A DNA stretch of 64,000 nt. Source: Pseudobdellovibrionaceae bacterium (GTDB lineage: Bacteria; Bdellovibrionota; Bdellovibrionia; Bdellovibrionales; Bdellovibrionaceae). A model generated the notes under the pieces. That model was not told the DNA's origin. It saw nothing but the letters and a program-made list of their open reading frames with translations, and ran no database searches. The DNA lies in assembly GCA_016719575.1 (NCBI GenBank), contig JADJYV010000006.1, positions 186,001 through 250,000 of the forward strand. The letters run 5' to 3'. Below are positions 51,303 through 60,517 of this stretch, piece by piece (within the stretch, counting starts at the first letter, position 1; each line of letters begins with the position of its first letter). Made by a program: the position numbers and the translations under genes.

Positions 51303-51566
51303 TTATTCAGTAATTTTTCCTTTTATCTGTGTATTTCCATTACTTAGAGTTTTCTGAAGCCCAACATAACTGACACGGCCCTTTATTTTAACTGAAGGTC
51401 CCGTAATTTCTTGTGTGGGACTCAGGCTGGAAGTCGAGGAAATCATTTTTCCGCCTTGTTGCAAACTAATAGATTTCAAAAAATCCACCTGCGGAATTGC
51501 GTTTCCGCACCCGACCAGACCACCTGAACTTAGTAATAGAAATAGCCCAATAAAGTATTTTGACAT
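51303..51566 (-). CDS. Small lipoprotein preceding the fibre gene
   Basis: 87 aa, lipobox LVGC with Cys near residue 20, then a short polar mature part (QQGGKMISSTSSLSPTQE). GAGGGGG precedes the ATG. Its stop lies 11 bp before the chosen start of the fibre gene, so the two are translated from one message. It could anchor or chaperone the fibre at the outer membrane; that is inference from operon position. Confidence 0.72.
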   Translation of the reverse strand: MSKYFIGLFLLLSSGGLVGCGNAIPQVDFLKSISLQQGGKMISSTSSLSPTQEITGPSVKIKGRVSYVGLQKTLSNGNTQIKGKITE

Positions 51567-51716
51567 GACCCCCTCTCTTTCGGCTACTTTGCTGATTTAC
51601 TTCAGTAATTTGTTATTTCGCGCAAATTTGAAACATTTGTACAGTAGCACTCTGAGAATTCTCGCATTGACCAGCTCCCTGAGCCCTCATCTAAAATTGA
51701 GACAGGGGGGGGTTTT

Positions 51717-52406
51717 ATGAAGTTGAGTCTATTTTTTGTTTTCTTTTTATGGGCGGCAGCATCGCACTCTGCAGATCAAACATCGTGTCAGGATAGCACT
51801 GAGATTTTTGACAATACTAAAGTTCAAACAATATCCTTCGATTCCACATGTTTTATTACGGTCCATCCACGAAATTCTTATGTTGATCTAATTTACCGAG
51901 ACTTTTTATTTGATAACTTTGGACTCTTTCAAATTTTTAACTCCTACGGAGATGGCCCCGAAAGCACAACCACTGCAGCGAGAGAATATTTGTTCTTTCC
52001 CCGTTCAAAACCAACAATTGAGTACAACTATGATGCTGCAACAAAAATATTAAAAGTCGTTAGCACCTCAGGAAAAGTATTTTCATTCAAAACTGAGAAA
52101 ACTATTCTCGTAGAAATATCGGGAACAAAGATTGCCCAGGACTACACTGTGAGCCCCAGCAATAGAGGCGGTATCGAAATCGTCAGTAATGATGGACTGT
52201 ATATGGATGGGGGATTTAAAATTGGCAGCAGTCCCAGTCAACGACCAAGTAATAAAATTACTTTCAACGACAGAGTTGGCAACAAATGCACTCTTCTCAA
52301 TTCAGATGTTTATCGCTACAATGCCGACAATGACCCTATTTTTAAATATAAAGACTCTCAGCTAAAAGCATTTTTAAAATCCCGCTGTCCGAACCTGCTC
52401 GACTAA
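51717..52406 (+). CDS. Secreted protein, hypothetical
   Basis: 229 aa. A signal peptide (residues 1-18, ending HSA) precedes a beta-rich mature domain with two early Cys (TSCQDS, STCFITVHP) and two late Cys (NKCTLL, SRCPNLLD). There is no anchor and no recognised family. A long G-run provides the ribosome site 4 bp before the ATG. It is divergent from the fibre operon across a 150-bp gap and convergent with the M28 peptidase. Confidence 0.7.
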   Translation: MKLSLFFVFFLWAAASHSADQTSCQDSTEIFDNTKVQTISFDSTCFITVHPRNSYVDLIYRDFLFDNFGLFQIFNSYGDGPESTTTAAREYLFFPRSKPTIEYNYDAATKILKVVSTSGKVFSFKTEKTILVEISGTKIAQDYTVSPSNRGGIEIVSNDGLYMDGGFKIGSSPSQRPSNKITFNDRVGNKCTLLNSDVYRYNADNDPIFKYKDSQLKAFLKSRCPNLLD

Positions 52407-52414
52407 AGCAGGTC

Positions 52415-55327
52415 CTAGTCTTTTAATTTAGGGGTGATCTTGAGTTCTTTAGTTTGATCGCCTCTTTTAACAATCATTTTTGTTTCAGCATTCGCTTTCA
52501 CGGATTGTAAAGTGTAAACGTAGTCGTAGATATTCTCTATTTTGACCCCTGAAAACTCAATAATAATGTCCTTTTCTTGGAGTCCAGCCAGATCAGCAGG
52601 GCTCCCCTTGGAAACTCCAGAAATGCGAACCCCTTTGACTCCTTCTTGACTGTAGTCAGGAATTGTTCCCAAATAAACTCTAAAACTACGTCCCTCGAGT
52701 TTCCCTTGTGAGCCCCCAACTTTAACATATTGAACCATACGAACTGCAGAATCTGAGAGTAAGCGAGTGTACTCCGCCACAGTTTTAACGACTCTTTCAA
52801 GTCCAGGATAGTTTAAGGTTTCAGCACGATCTCGCGGCGAGTGGTACTCAGCATGGGCCCCTGTAAAAAACGTAATGGCTGGAATTTCTGCCAAATAAAG
52901 GGCCATCGAGTCTGTAGGCAAATAAGGATCTTCCTGTACAACCATAGGCATTCCCTGTCGAATAGAAATCTCTTCAGACAAGTGCGCCCAGGTAGTTCCT
53001 GAACCAACGCCCTGAACGTAAAGTTTATCTTTAAGCCTTCCAATCATGTCCATGTTAAGATTAGCCATAAAGTATTTAGATGCCGCGAGCTTGTTGTTTT
53101 TGTTCCAGTTCTTTACAAAAGCAGAAGAACCAAGAACTCCAATTTCTTCCCCAGTCCAAATTGCAAAATAGAGGTCTTTTTTTAGTGATCCATTTTTTTT
53201 CTTCGCCTCATTTGAAAAATAATGAGCAAGTTCCATGACCCCGGAAACACCCGAAGCGTTGTCGTCAGCCCCGTAGTGAACTTGACCCTTTTCATTGCCA
53301 CGAGCAAGAGAGTTTCCAGAGTCTCCTGTCCCCAAGTGGTCCCCATGGGCACCAATCAGTACGGCCGTTTTCGCCCCTTTTGCTGGAAGCTTCGCGATAA
53401 CGTTAATTCCTTGTGACTTAACGAAGTCCAAAGCCACCTCAACTTTCAAATAAACTGAAGGAATTGTTATTGCCTCAACACTTTCGCCCTGCTGAAGCGT
53501 ATTATTTAACTTTTTAAAATCGTGACCCGCGAGTTTTAACAACTCTTTAAGTGTTCCTTGATTAAGACGTAGGACCGCAAGACTTGAGTCCGAAAGTGTT
53601 CCTTCAAATTTAATTCCCGCAAAGCTTTCTTTTGCCTCATTGCTTGAATCAATTATCACAACTCCAATGGCACCTTCATTTTTAGCCACAGTGACTTTGT
53701 GTTGAATGCGCGAATAAGCATTTAAATTGTGACGATATTCTGGAGAAATACCCTCCGGGGTGTCTCTAAAAACCAAAACCCACTTCCCTTTAACATCAGC
53801 ACCCTTGTAAGAATCATAGGCCGGAAATTTTTCGGTCGGTGGCGCTTTGATTCCAAAGCCAACAAAAACGACCGGAGCTTCGTTAAACTTGCCAACTTTT
53901 GAAAACGACAAAACTCCATAATCTCTCTCTACTTGAAGAGTTTTTTTGAAGTTGCCAACGAACTCCATCCCATTTTTTTCACCAATCCTGACGCTTGAAG
54001 TGAATTCGAAAACATCAAAATAAGATCCATCAGAACCTCCGCCAACGAGACCAAAGGACTTAAAAAGATCTGCCATTTTTTGAGAATAAATTCTCTCCTC
54101 AGGTCCTCCCGCTTTTCTTCCTGCCATCTTATCCGATGCGAGATAAGCAACAATGGACTGCGAATCCTGAGCTGAAATCTCTGGGCTCAAGTCGCCTGCT
54201 TTAAGCTCTCTATTGGGAAGGCCCAAAAGTCTGCGCGCCTCCGCATCATCCCAGCCAGCGATAAAAATCTGACTTTCGCCCTTTTCGTTACGGCGAGACC
54301 AGGTGATTTTTTTTCCGTCTGGTGAAAAACTAGCAAGACCATCGAAGCCCTCATTAAAAGTGACTCGCACAGGTTTTTTAGTTCCCTCGCTATCAACGAT
54401 AAAAAGCTCAAAATTGGAATAACCAAGAACACTTGATGCAAAAACAATGTAATCTCCTGATGGATGATAGAATGGCGCCCAAGACATGGATTTCAAGTTT
54501 GTCACTGACTTTTGCTCGGAACCATCGATATTCATTGTGTAAATTTCAGCAGTGGCGCCATTCGGTGAAAACCTGCGCCAGGTGATTTTTTTTCCATCAG
54601 CACTAAAGAAAGGCCCCCCATCATAACCTTTTGCGTCCGTTAAGCGCCGAACCTGGGTCCCGTCTTCTTTCATGATGTAAATATCCATCATGTAAGAAGC
54701 ATCCTGATCGAACATTTTTTTATCTTCAGGACTGAGCTTGTCGGTGTATCCACTGCGATTAGATGCAAAAGCAATCCATTTTCCATCTGGAGAGTAAGAC
54801 CCCTCAGCATCGTAACCAAGGGTGTTCGTAAGCCGTTTTAGGTTACGCCCTTTCAAATCCGAAGAGAAGATGTCGTATTGATCATCAAAACTCCAAGAAT
54901 ACCGACCTTTGACTGGCTTTTTTCTTGTCTCAATTTCTTCTGTTTGTTTCTTTTTAGACTGGGGATCGAGGTGTGTCGAAGAATACAAAAGTTTTTTTCC
55001 TAAAGGATGAATCCATCCACAGGTTGTCTTGCCCATTCCTTTAGAGATTAAGTCTGCCTTGCCTGTCTGCAAATCCATTAAATACATTTGGTAGAAGGGA
55101 TTTCCTGGGTAGCGCTCACTTTGGAAAATCATTTTCTTTCCGTCGACACTAAAATATCCTTCACCCGACTTTGGGCCTTCAAAGGTTATCTGGTAAGGGG
55201 ACGAAACCAAAAGGTTCGGAGAATCCACAAAAGATTTTTCTGAAGTGTCATTATTTTCAGCAAAAAGTGGGTTTAGAGAAAATGAAAATGCGGCAAGTAT
55301 CGTCGAGATTAGTAATTTTTTGTTCAT
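52415..55327 (-). CDS. Secreted M28 aminopeptidase with TolB-like propeller, PA and PDZ domains
   Basis: 970-aa periplasmic or secreted peptidase. Domains in order: signal peptide (1-23); TolB/WD40-like beta-propeller (about 45-385, repeats such as GSYSPDGKWIAFASNRSG and PFFSADGKKITWRR); PA-like domain (about 440-630); M28 zinc peptidase with metal ligands in IGAHGDHLG, YGADDNASG, WTGEEIGV, NMDMIG and HAEYHSPRD; and a C-terminal PDZ domain (GVSKGSPADLAGLQEKDIII). All M28 metal ligands are present, so activity is expected. It should release N-terminal residues from peptides for uptake. Confidence 0.92.
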   Translation of the reverse strand: MNKKLLISTILAAFSFSLNPLFAENNDTSEKSFVDSPNLLVSSPYQITFEGPKSGEGYFSVDGKKMIFQSERYPGNPFYQMYLMDLQTGKADLISKGMGKTTCGWIHPLGKKLLYSSTHLDPQSKKKQTEEIETRKKPVKGRYSWSFDDQYDIFSSDLKGRNLKRLTNTLGYDAEGSYSPDGKWIAFASNRSGYTDKLSPEDKKMFDQDASYMMDIYIMKEDGTQVRRLTDAKGYDGGPFFSADGKKITWRRFSPNGATAEIYTMNIDGSEQKSVTNLKSMSWAPFYHPSGDYIVFASSVLGYSNFELFIVDSEGTKKPVRVTFNEGFDGLASFSPDGKKITWSRRNEKGESQIFIAGWDDAEARRLLGLPNRELKAGDLSPEISAQDSQSIVAYLASDKMAGRKAGGPEERIYSQKMADLFKSFGLVGGGSDGSYFDVFEFTSSVRIGEKNGMEFVGNFKKTLQVERDYGVLSFSKVGKFNEAPVVFVGFGIKAPPTEKFPAYDSYKGADVKGKWVLVFRDTPEGISPEYRHNLNAYSRIQHKVTVAKNEGAIGVVIIDSSNEAKESFAGIKFEGTLSDSSLAVLRLNQGTLKELLKLAGHDFKKLNNTLQQGESVEAITIPSVYLKVEVALDFVKSQGINVIAKLPAKGAKTAVLIGAHGDHLGTGDSGNSLARGNEKGQVHYGADDNASGVSGVMELAHYFSNEAKKKNGSLKKDLYFAIWTGEEIGVLGSSAFVKNWNKNNKLAASKYFMANLNMDMIGRLKDKLYVQGVGSGTTWAHLSEEISIRQGMPMVVQEDPYLPTDSMALYLAEIPAITFFTGAHAEYHSPRDRAETLNYPGLERVVKTVAEYTRLLSDSAVRMVQYVKVGGSQGKLEGRSFRVYLGTIPDYSQEGVKGVRISGVSKGSPADLAGLQEKDIIIEFSGVKIENIYDYVYTLQSVKANAETKMIVKRGDQTKELKITPKLKD

Positions 55328-55383
55328 AGTTGATAGAAATTATTTCACCAGTTAGCATGGGTCAACAATATCAAGGAGTTTTT

Positions 55384-56016
55384 TTGAAAAGATTTGTCCA
55401 AACCTGCACCACGCTCTGCTTAACTTATATGCTGGGGGCCCCAGGTTGCGCTACTTCTCAGAAGAGATCCTCCGTCATTAACGCACCGTCTACCAGTGAG
55501 GTTGCTGACTTTATCCCTCACACAGAAAGTAAGCCCTTTGGTTCTTATCTCGCCATGAATCTCGCCGATGCCCCGTATAAGCCTCTTCAACCACAGATTG
55601 AAGTCATAGAGGGCCTAAGCTTAAAAAGCCGCGGCGAAGCTCATATCACCGTCATCACTCCTCTCGAGTATGAGAATATCCTGAAAAATCATATCTCCAT
55701 TGAGGAGATTAATACTATCGCTTTGGAGTCTGGAATTCAAAGTAGCCATATTCAGAATATTTGCATTGGCCGCGGCCAAAAAGTAGTCCACGGAAAAATA
55801 GAAAAAACACATTACGTTGTTATTGACAGCCCAAACCTCTTTAAAATTAGAAGACTCATCCACTCGGCTTATATTAAAAAAGGGGGAAATGATCAGGATT
55901 TTAAGCCAGAACATTTTTTTCCTCATGTAACCATCGGCTTTACCTTGAAGGATTTGCATTTCGAAGACGGCATCACAAAAGACAAAGAAAGTTGTGTGTA
56001 TTACTTTGCAAAATAA
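55384..56016 (+). CDS. Lipoprotein 2H (LigT-like) phosphoesterase
   Basis: 210 aa. The start is a TTG with AGGAG 6 bp upstream, giving MKRFVQTCTTLCLTYMLG and a lipobox GAPGC. Two His-x-Thr-type motifs, AHITVITP (about residue 83) and PHVTIGFT (about residue 185), are the paired catalytic motifs of the 2H phosphoesterase/2'-5' RNA ligase superfamily. 2H enzymes are normally cytosolic and act on cyclic phosphates of RNA or nucleotides; here the lipoprotein signal puts it in the envelope. It may hydrolyse nucleotide or RNA products in the periplasm. It overlaps the downstream methyltransferase gene. Confidence 0.72.
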   Translation: MKRFVQTCTTLCLTYMLGAPGCATSQKRSSVINAPSTSEVADFIPHTESKPFGSYLAMNLADAPYKPLQPQIEVIEGLSLKSRGEAHITVITPLEYENILKNHISIEEINTIALESGIQSSHIQNICIGRGQKVVHGKIEKTHYVVIDSPNLFKIRRLIHSAYIKKGGNDQDFKPEHFFPHVTIGFTLKDLHFEDGITKDKESCVYYFAK

Positions 56017-57133
56017 GGTTGAATGCCCGTATAAAAACACCTGCTCTGGCTGCCAACTATTGGACATTCCTTTATCTGAACAACAGCAGCAAAAAAAGGA
56101 GGAACTCAAGCGCCTCTTAGGAGCCGCAAGAATTAGAACTCCGAGTCACATCGACCTTCTTTCTTTAGGACCCTCTCATCTTCGCGATCGAGTCGACCTT
56201 GTTTTTCATGAAGGGACTCTTGGACTTTACAAAAAAAACTCGCGCGACCTTGTCGACATCGAAGAATGTCAGCAACTTTCTCCAAATTTACAAGACTGGC
56301 TAAGTGAAGTTCGACAATACGCTTGGCCCATAAAAAAAGGATCCTTGCGATTGAGAGTCGGACCGCAAAATCAAAAAGGAATTTGGCTAGATTTTGCAAA
56401 TATTGATATTAAAACTCTGCTTGAAGAAAAAAAACTCCTGCAAATTCTCGAAGAAAAAGCCATTGTTGAAATTGGACAACGCCGAAAAGTCCCTTCTTTT
56501 AATGGCGCGGCTTACAAGCTCAAAGAGGCCACCCCCAAGATCTGGTTTCAAACATGGACCCAAAACAAAGCTGTGGATCTCTATTGTTCTATTGGCAGTT
56601 TCACCCAACCGAGTCTCAAGGCCAATCGACTCTTGGTAAAGACGCTCGAAGGTTGGATTGAAAAGTCAGGCGCAAAAAATATTCTTGAGTTTGGCTCTGG
56701 CATCGGAAATCTCAGCATTCCCGCCCTGGGTAAAAACCGCCGCTTAACCGCTTGTGAGATTGACACTGCTGCTCTTGCTAGCTTTGCAAAGAATATCGAA
56801 AGTTTATCGCAATTAAAAGACTACGAGGATTGCAATCAACGCCTGCGCGTCATCGCAGGCGACTTCCAAAATAAAAATCCACAAAACTTTGAAAAATTTG
56901 ATCTCGTATTAGCAAACCCACCAAGATCTGGTTTAAAAAAGTTTTTAGAACCGCTCATCCTCGCAAAAAACAAACCCTTATTCTTTATGTACATGTCTTG
57001 CTTTCCCCAAACCTTCATTGAAGATGGGCAAAAACTCGAGGCGGCCGGTTACAAAATGACAGATGTCAAAATTGTCGATCAATTTCCGCAGACAACTCAC
57101 TACGAAATACTATCTTTTTGGCATCTGCAATAA
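55994..57133 (+). CDS. TrmA/RlmD-family RNA uridine C5-methyltransferase
   Basis: SAM-dependent 5-methyluridine methyltransferase, about 375-379 aa. N-terminal iron-sulfur cysteines CPYKNTCSGC, then RDRVDLVF, SAM-binding LEFGSGIGNLS near residue 225, DLVLANPPRSG, the catalytic Cys in YMSCFPQTF, and the C-terminal QFPQTTHYE. It lacks a TRAM domain at the N-terminus and is shorter than RlmD (~430 aa). The start is uncertain: a GTG at 55994 or a TTG at 56006, both within the preceding gene. It targets rRNA or tRNA uridine; which one is not clear. Confidence 0.87.
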   Translation: MCITLQNKVECPYKNTCSGCQLLDIPLSEQQQQKKEELKRLLGAARIRTPSHIDLLSLGPSHLRDRVDLVFHEGTLGLYKKNSRDLVDIEECQQLSPNLQDWLSEVRQYAWPIKKGSLRLRVGPQNQKGIWLDFANIDIKTLLEEKKLLQILEEKAIVEIGQRRKVPSFNGAAYKLKEATPKIWFQTWTQNKAVDLYCSIGSFTQPSLKANRLLVKTLEGWIEKSGAKNILEFGSGIGNLSIPALGKNRRLTACEIDTAALASFAKNIESLSQLKDYEDCNQRLRVIAGDFQNKNPQNFEKFDLVLANPPRSGLKKFLEPLILAKNKPLFFMYMSCFPQTFIEDGQKLEAAGYKMTDVKIVDQFPQTTHYEILSFWHLQ

Positions 57134-57135
57134 AT

Positions 57136-57735
57136 CTATTTTAACGAAAAGAGTTTCACTCCTGTAAGACTACCAGCGACATCTTTGCCAATAGCAAGGG
57201 ATAACAAAGGAAGTGTACAAATCCCTGTTATCACGACCAGTGTTGTGCGCAATAAAACCTTTACAAAATAGATCGAAGACAATCGATCTTGAGGGCGACC
57301 AAGTCGGAGGTCACAAGTTGCCTCGCCTAAGGACGCACCAATAAAAAATCGTGTCACGGTCATATACATCCAAGAACCCAAAATAAAAACAATCGAAAAA
57401 TCTAGAAACAGGCTCTTTGTCATCGGGGTGTGAACGATTTTTAAAAAAACGATTAAGAAAACACAGCACATTCCAAGAAGTAGAAGCATATCAATCATAG
57501 CAGCCAAGAGCGACCACATCGCCAATTGATAACCTCCTCGACGTCTCTGCGATCCACCCTGAAACCCTTGTTTTACTTCCCATTCGAGATTCTGTCGATT
57601 CCTAAAGATTCGGCTTAGTGATTCAGGGTACTCATTGATCTCCAACGGACGGGGTTGCGGATTCGACTCCGGCGCCGGCCCTTGAGCCGGCGGCACAGTC
57701 GCCTTATCTTGGTTCCCGTCAATACTCGGCACCAC
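57136..57735 (-). CDS. RDD-family membrane protein
   Basis: 199 aa. A polar Pro/Gln-rich N-terminus (about 60 residues) is followed by an RDD domain with three or four hydrophobic segments (MIDMLLLLGMCCVFLIVFL, FILGSWMYMTVTRFF, then IYFVKVLLRTTLVVITG). GASLGEATCDLRL is the typical RDD motif. It starts at GTG with AAGGTAA 5 bp upstream. It is the last gene of the envelope operon and follows the (repaired) end of the 59667-57741 gene by 5 bp. Function unknown; some RDD proteins are transporters. Confidence 0.8.
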   Translation of the reverse strand: MVPSIDGNQDKATVPPAQGPAPESNPQPRPLEINEYPESLSRIFRNRQNLEWEVKQGFQGGSQRRRGGYQLAMWSLLAAMIDMLLLLGMCCVFLIVFLKIVHTPMTKSLFLDFSIVFILGSWMYMTVTRFFIGASLGEATCDLRLGRPQDRLSSIYFVKVLLRTTLVVITGICTLPLLSLAIGKDVAGSLTGVKLFSLK

Positions 57736-57807
57736 AATCGTTACCTTGCTGAACCTGAAGCCGCAGGAGCGCCCTCGCCTTTATTCGTAACTTCAATAGT
57801 GACCGGC

Positions 57808-59667
57808 TTAGGTATTTCCACCGGAGCCCGGAGTCGGAGCCGGAGTCGGAGCCGGAGTCGCAGTCACCACCGGAATTGGCGGAGGCTGAACTGGCGGCGG
57901 CGCCGTCACTGCCACCGGCGCTGGCAAGCATGTTGCCGGCATTGGATTTGTGGCTGGAGCACATGGATCAATTGGAGTCTGTGGATTGTTCGTCTTGTTT
58001 TCGTCTTTATCCTTATTCATCCACCAAAATAAGCCCCCGAGTCCTAAGAGAGCTGCTCCACCGATGATCCAAGCCTTGCTTCCACACCACCAGCCACAAA
58101 GCGCGACGCATTCACCGGTAGCTTCGTCCTTTTTCTCATCCTTATTACATTCCTTTTCGGCGTCTACAGGGACAACCGGTACCGGTACGATGTCATCAGC
58201 AATACAAGCAGGTACTGTTTTACCATCCTGAAGCTCCAAAGACTCCTCGTGGGTGCCTGGAGGGCAAGTGCACGTTTTGGTGTCTGGATCCAGAACAGAG
58301 CCCAACTTTTCGTCATTACAATTACTAGGTTCCTTTTCTGCAGCTATGTCCGCCGCAGACAAGTTAATTTTTCTCAGAGCAATCGCCTTACAAGCTGACA
58401 TCTGATCATCACGAACCGACTTAATAGTACTTAAAGGCTCGGTTGAGCAAATTGAGACAGCCCGATCAACATACTCATTGAGTTCTTTTAAATAATCACT
58501 CACCAGATCGTACTGCTCTTTGGCAACTTTTTCGTTCGCATCAAAGGACAAATCTATTGTTTGCCCTTTTGAATTTAAATACGACTCGATGATCCGCTTT
58601 TTATCAGCAGAGGACTCTAAAGGCGACGCCTGAGCGCAGCCCTTTGAAGTGGCCTCAATAATGTTTGCTCGAACATTTTTAATGCAAATGGCATTTCCAG
58701 AGCTGTTGAATCCGTACAAAAGAGGATTACATGAAATCGTTCCGTTTGCACACTTACCGCCTCCATAGTTCTTCATCTGTTCAATTAAATTGGAACGCCC
58801 TTGAACTTTACCACCACAAGACAGGTTTTCTCCGTATTTGGAAATATATCCACTCACAACGCAGGGATCTCCCGCCTTTGGCCCTTGAGTTGCTCGAGCT
58901 GCCTCCGCTTGGTTAAGACCCAATAGAAACTTCACATAGAATTCATGTTTAAACTCATTGAATGCCTGAGTGCCATAATATGTTTTGAAAACTTTCTCAG
59001 AACTTTCAACAAGCCGCCGCATGCGAATCATATATTCCGCCCGTTGCACGGGCGTTAAACGTTTAAAATCCTCAAAACTAAGGCGGAGAGGGTCCTTAAG
59101 TCGATTCACCTGAGGACTCGATAACAATTGCTTGTTTGCCATCTTGTCTTCAGTGCCGATTTTACGAATGGCTTGCTCATGGTAAAGCATGTCTACTTTA
59201 GCAAGGTTGGTGTTGTTAAACTTTATATACTTATCATCGCTGCCAGGATTAAAAGAAACCGTTGCCGACTGACCGTTCTTAGAGATCACAAAGCGAATTT
59301 GCTCTTTGCCTGCTCCGTCTTTGTATGTTGAAACTTCGAAGGTTGGCATGAGCTCATGGCGGTTGATCGCCACCCAGCGATCCATCTCTCGGCGAAGAGT
59401 CTTTGGATAATAAGGACGCATTTTTTGATAAAACTCACCGACTGTTAATTTTTTGGGACCTGCAAGCCCCGTGGCTTTCAGGTAGTCTTGGACAACCCGC
59501 TTGTCGACATTCCACTTGTATTTACTGTAATCAACTTTCACTTTTATCGGCGCCGGTGTATTTGTTGCGGCAACACCTTGAGCTACAGGCGCCATGACCA
59601 TAGTAAAGACAGACAGTGCAAGGGATGATCTTTTAGCAAATACCCATGAGTTACGCAGCAACTTCAT
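57808..59667 (-). CDS. Surface-anchored Cys/Pro-rich protein, C-terminal frameshift suspected
   Basis: 619 aa as sequenced. Signal peptide (about 1-33), a helical domain (about 40-270), a Cys-rich region (about 270-520, with CNDEKLGSV...CTCPPGTHEE recalling EGF-like spacing), one membrane segment (about 530-550, WIIGGAALLGLGGLFWWM), then a Pro-rich tail. The present stop follows PAPTPAPTPGSGGNT. Removing one G of the GGG at 57827-57829 instead yields PAPVEIPKPVTIEVTNKG and onward to a TAA at 57741, five bases before the RDD start, so the true gene probably ends there. GAGG precedes the ATG. Function unknown. Confidence 0.78.
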   Translation of the reverse strand: MKLLRNSWVFAKRSSLALSVFTMVMAPVAQGVAATNTPAPIKVKVDYSKYKWNVDKRVVQDYLKATGLAGPKKLTVGEFYQKMRPYYPKTLRREMDRWVAINRHELMPTFEVSTYKDGAGKEQIRFVISKNGQSATVSFNPGSDDKYIKFNNTNLAKVDMLYHEQAIRKIGTEDKMANKQLLSSPQVNRLKDPLRLSFEDFKRLTPVQRAEYMIRMRRLVESSEKVFKTYYGTQAFNEFKHEFYVKFLLGLNQAEAARATQGPKAGDPCVVSGYISKYGENLSCGGKVQGRSNLIEQMKNYGGGKCANGTISCNPLLYGFNSSGNAICIKNVRANIIEATSKGCAQASPLESSADKKRIIESYLNSKGQTIDLSFDANEKVAKEQYDLVSDYLKELNEYVDRAVSICSTEPLSTIKSVRDDQMSACKAIALRKINLSAADIAAEKEPSNCNDEKLGSVLDPDTKTCTCPPGTHEESLELQDGKTVPACIADDIVPVPVVPVDAEKECNKDEKKDEATGECVALCGWWCGSKAWIIGGAALLGLGGLFWWMNKDKDENKTNNPQTPIDPCAPATNPMPATCLPAPVAVTAPPPVQPPPIPVVTATPAPTPAPTPGSGGNT

Positions 59668-59679
59668 AACAAAACCTCA

Positions 59680-59709
59680 TTTCAGTTCCAATTCCAGTTC
59701 CCATTCCAA
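59680..59709 (-). repeat. Imperfect tandem hexamers before the surface protein gene
   Basis: On the minus strand GGAATG GGAACT GGAATT GGAACT GAAATG form a row of GGAAYT-like hexamers between the PilZ stop and the ribosome site of the surface protein gene. Such repeats near a translation start can change copy number by slippage, but the copies differ from each other. Confidence 0.5.
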
Positions 59710-60438
59710 TTAAGTACTTTTTGATTTAAGCCAAGCTTCAAGGCGACCGCGAGCTCCCCAGCCAAATTTTTTAAATTTCAGGCGCAGGACTGTACCGTTG
59801 AACTCAACAATTTCAGTTACGATCTTAAAACTGTCCATATCAGAAAATGTAATCAACAAATCTTCAGCATGTTTTAGCTCATCGACAACCTTGGGCATGC
59901 GAATACGCACCCCCGCAGATGACACGGATTCAGTTATCCCGGTAACACCCTCTGCAATATGAACTAGAACTGGAGTTGCAACATTGTAACGATGTGCGGT
60001 CGGAAATATCCACTGTTGCCTTCGATCCAAATAAGGATAGCGAGTATAAAAGGCAATAACTAAGACTGAAAAGGTCACAAGAATAGAAACAAGTATCTGC
60101 ACTCGAACAAATTCAGGATTTAGAGCACTCTCATCAACAGTGAAAGCTCTATAGGTATTCATCCCAAGAACCAGCAGTAGAACAACAACTGAAGTCATCC
60201 ACGAAGATTTGTGCCGCATGAGCAAAGAAAAACCCGCAATAAATATGGCAATCAGCCAAATCCAATCCGCGGCAGGCACAGTCCCCAACAATTCGAGAAA
60301 AATATTGGGTTGGTACCACCCCTCGACACCACTGGCGATAAAACTTAAAATAATATTTCCGATTGGTGCCAACATAAATAAGACAGCTAATATGTAGACG
60401 CCAACAGGCTGTTTGAGTTCTGATTTGTCTTGAGACAT
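59710..60438 (-). CDS. Membrane PilZ-like protein
   Basis: 242 aa. Four hydrophobic segments (about residues 13-34, 57-72, 80-92 and 112-130) precede a cytosolic C-terminal PilZ-like domain (about residues 140-235). The c-di-GMP motifs are degenerate: HRYNVATP carries only one clear Arg of R-x3-R, and ESVSSAGVRIRM replaces D/N-x-S-x2-G. It may bind the ligand weakly or act as a structural partner. It sits in an operon between the NlpC/P60 lipoprotein and the surface protein. Confidence 0.72.
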   Translation of the reverse strand: MSQDKSELKQPVGVYILAVLFMLAPIGNIILSFIASGVEGWYQPNIFLELLGTVPAADWIWLIAIFIAGFSLLMRHKSSWMTSVVVLLLVLGMNTYRAFTVDESALNPEFVRVQILVSILVTFSVLVIAFYTRYPYLDRRQQWIFPTAHRYNVATPVLVHIAEGVTGITESVSSAGVRIRMPKVVDELKHAEDLLITFSDMDSFKIVTEIVEFNGTVLRLKFKKFGWGARGRLEAWLKSKST

Positions 60439-60517
60439 GGCCCCCCCGCAACTTCATGGTAAACGAGGCCTCAAATAAAATCAAAAAGTCCTCTAGGCCA
60501 ACGTCTGGCTATCTGAT

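Noticed and set aside
51575..51600. FliA-type (sigma-28) promoter before the fibre operon
   Set aside because: TAAA and GCCGAAAG occur but with a spacing of 11 bp instead of 15, so the match is not credible.
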